Assembly (NCBI GenBank): GCA_963691655.1 | Contig: OY829329.1 | Span: 23,673,883 to 23,737,882 of the forward strand | DNA from: Toxonevra muliebris | Lineage: Eukaryota; Arthropoda; Insecta; Diptera; Pallopteridae | Length of the DNA stretch: 64,000 nt | Direction of reading: 5' to 3' | In this document: piece by piece, positions 63,060 through 64,000 of the stretch | Position numbering within the stretch: the first letter of the stretch is position 1 | How the letters are laid out: every line of letters begins with the position of its first letter | Notes under the pieces: model-generated | Databases searched by the model: none | What the model saw: only the letters and a program-made list of their open reading frames with translations | Told to the model about the DNA's origin: nothing | Position numbers and translations under genes: made by a program

Positions 63060-64000
63060 TAGTTTCGTCGTCTTCAAAGAGTCATATGCTGACCACAAGT
63101 GATGTGCTATGAGATAACACCTACCAGTAATCTCTGGTCCTTTCTTCTCAGTTTCAGAAGAAATTCCGCTGATTTCTTGCTAGGTTGTCTAACGAAGCAC
63201 TTTGTGGTTCTGTAGGAGTCAAGTTCGCACCATCTTTCTCTATGTATAGAACCCACGAAATCATTGATCCAACGCATGATCTCCCCAGAGCTTATGTATG
63301 GCAAGAAAAGGTTCCGGGCCCAATGATGTAATTGCAGAACCTTCAGCTTGTCTTTCACTGCAGATGCCTATGCACTTCCCACGCCATCTCTTCTCAATTA
63401 TCCTGCCCGCCACGTCTAGGATAACGAAAATCTTCATTAGGAGGACTGACGCCATCTTTCCAGTGGAAAAGAGTAATTGGTCTCATCGGCCAAGTATCAA
63501 CCGGATCCAGTACCGTTTGAGATTTTGGATCCGTCGGAATAGAACACATGACGAAGACCCCGGAATATGACCTCTGGACTTAACTATTGATTAGGTTTCA
63601 GGAACCTGACATCATATCTTCTTCCGAAGCGGATACAAGACACATGATTGTCCACTGCCATCAAGAACAGTGGACACTGTACTGACAACTGGTGGTATAT
63701 CTGTGTCCGATATCCGCCTCGTTAAATATTTAACTTCAGAAGATAACTGCAGTGCTACTCCCTTCATTATTGGCAGTAACAGGCCATCCTTCTTGCATTT
63801 CCTAGTGAAGAGCACTAAGCTGCTTTTACTAGGACTCACTGAAAGACCTTGCAGGTCGCATCGAACCTCGATCTTGTTCAATACTTCTTGCATTTTAATG
63901 CACACCGTCTGTAAGGACCGTCCTGAGATTAGTACATACGCATCGTCAGCATACGCTTGAATGTGAACTCTTGGATTCTGAAAAATCATTAAGAAGGAAG
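63060..64000 (-). pseudogene. non-LTR retrotransposon relic: RT end and RNase H
   Basis: On the minus strand, VHIQAYADDAYVLISGRS (63965-63910) has the catalytic YADD box. It is followed by SPSKSSLVLFTRKCK and LSSEVKYLTRRISD. RNase H follows near 63540 with SDGSKISNGTGSG, and then degraded pieces. The C-terminal region near 63230 reads RWCELDSYRTTKCFV and QPSKKSAEFLLKLRRKDQRL. Stops and frame breaks occur throughout. It probably continues past the right edge and may be the same family as the relic at 53.8-55.9 kb, which ends just before this part of the protein. Confidence 0.8.

Noticed and set aside
1..64000. CRISPR arrays, bacterial operons, ribosomal RNA or viral genes
   Set aside because: Nothing of the kind is seen; tandem arrays here lack conserved direct repeats with unique spacers, and the gene structure is animal.

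Overview
The window is nuclear DNA from an AT-rich, large-genome insect, most likely a higher fly (Brachycera). The evidence is the Drosophila-like CdGAPr coding sequence, 65-66 bp introns beside a 28 kb one, short CAA/GTT microsatellites, and dipteran-style mariner, DD37E Tc1-like and non-LTR relics. The species cannot be named from the sequence alone.

One protein-coding gene can be supported, on the minus strand: an orthologue of Drosophila CdGAPr (PX-SH3-RhoGAP, related to vertebrate ARHGAP32/33). Five coding exons join in phase with consensus splice sites: 33565-33023, 4905-3578, 3512-2514, 2447-1509, and 169 to beyond base 1. They encode residues 1 to about 1326; the 3' end lies outside the window. 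A strong splice acceptor at 33883-33885 suggests the 5' UTR continues in exons further right, so much or all of 33.9-64 kb may be intron of the same gene. That is inference.

The rest is non-coding and rich in repeats. Mobile DNA with visible ends includes: a full-length DD37E Tc1/mariner element (42555-43811, 26 bp inverted ends, TA duplication, one frameshift) and a truncated relative at 48.1-48.8 kb; an hAT-type non-autonomous element (9470-10498, 8 bp duplication TATAGGGT); several TTAA-flanked piggyBac-like MITEs; PIF/Harbinger-like MITEs with TTA duplications (23168-23271, probably 58308-58865); and a TA-flanked MITE with very long inverted arms (39786-40269). There is also a broken mariner (about 24.25-25.2 kb), non-LTR retrotransposon relics at 5.6, 26.6, 54-56 and 63-64 kb, and two tRNA-like sequences on the minus strand.

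The second theme is unrelated, degenerate minisatellites, each with its own unit and unit lengths from about 12 to about 400 bp. They lie at 0.23-1.5, 18.2-20.3, 22.6-22.9, 30.2-31.3, 34.5-35.5, 36.9-38.2, 38.2-39.2, 42.2, 49.9-51.7 and 60.2-60.5 kb. A dispersed family of about 270 bp with no recognised affiliation occurs three times (15.0, 21.3 and 47.9 kb).

I found no clear novel gene system. The best leads are the unclassified 270 bp family, the MITE families, the in-frame 72 bp minisatellite, and a repeat array carrying seven TGACTCA sites.
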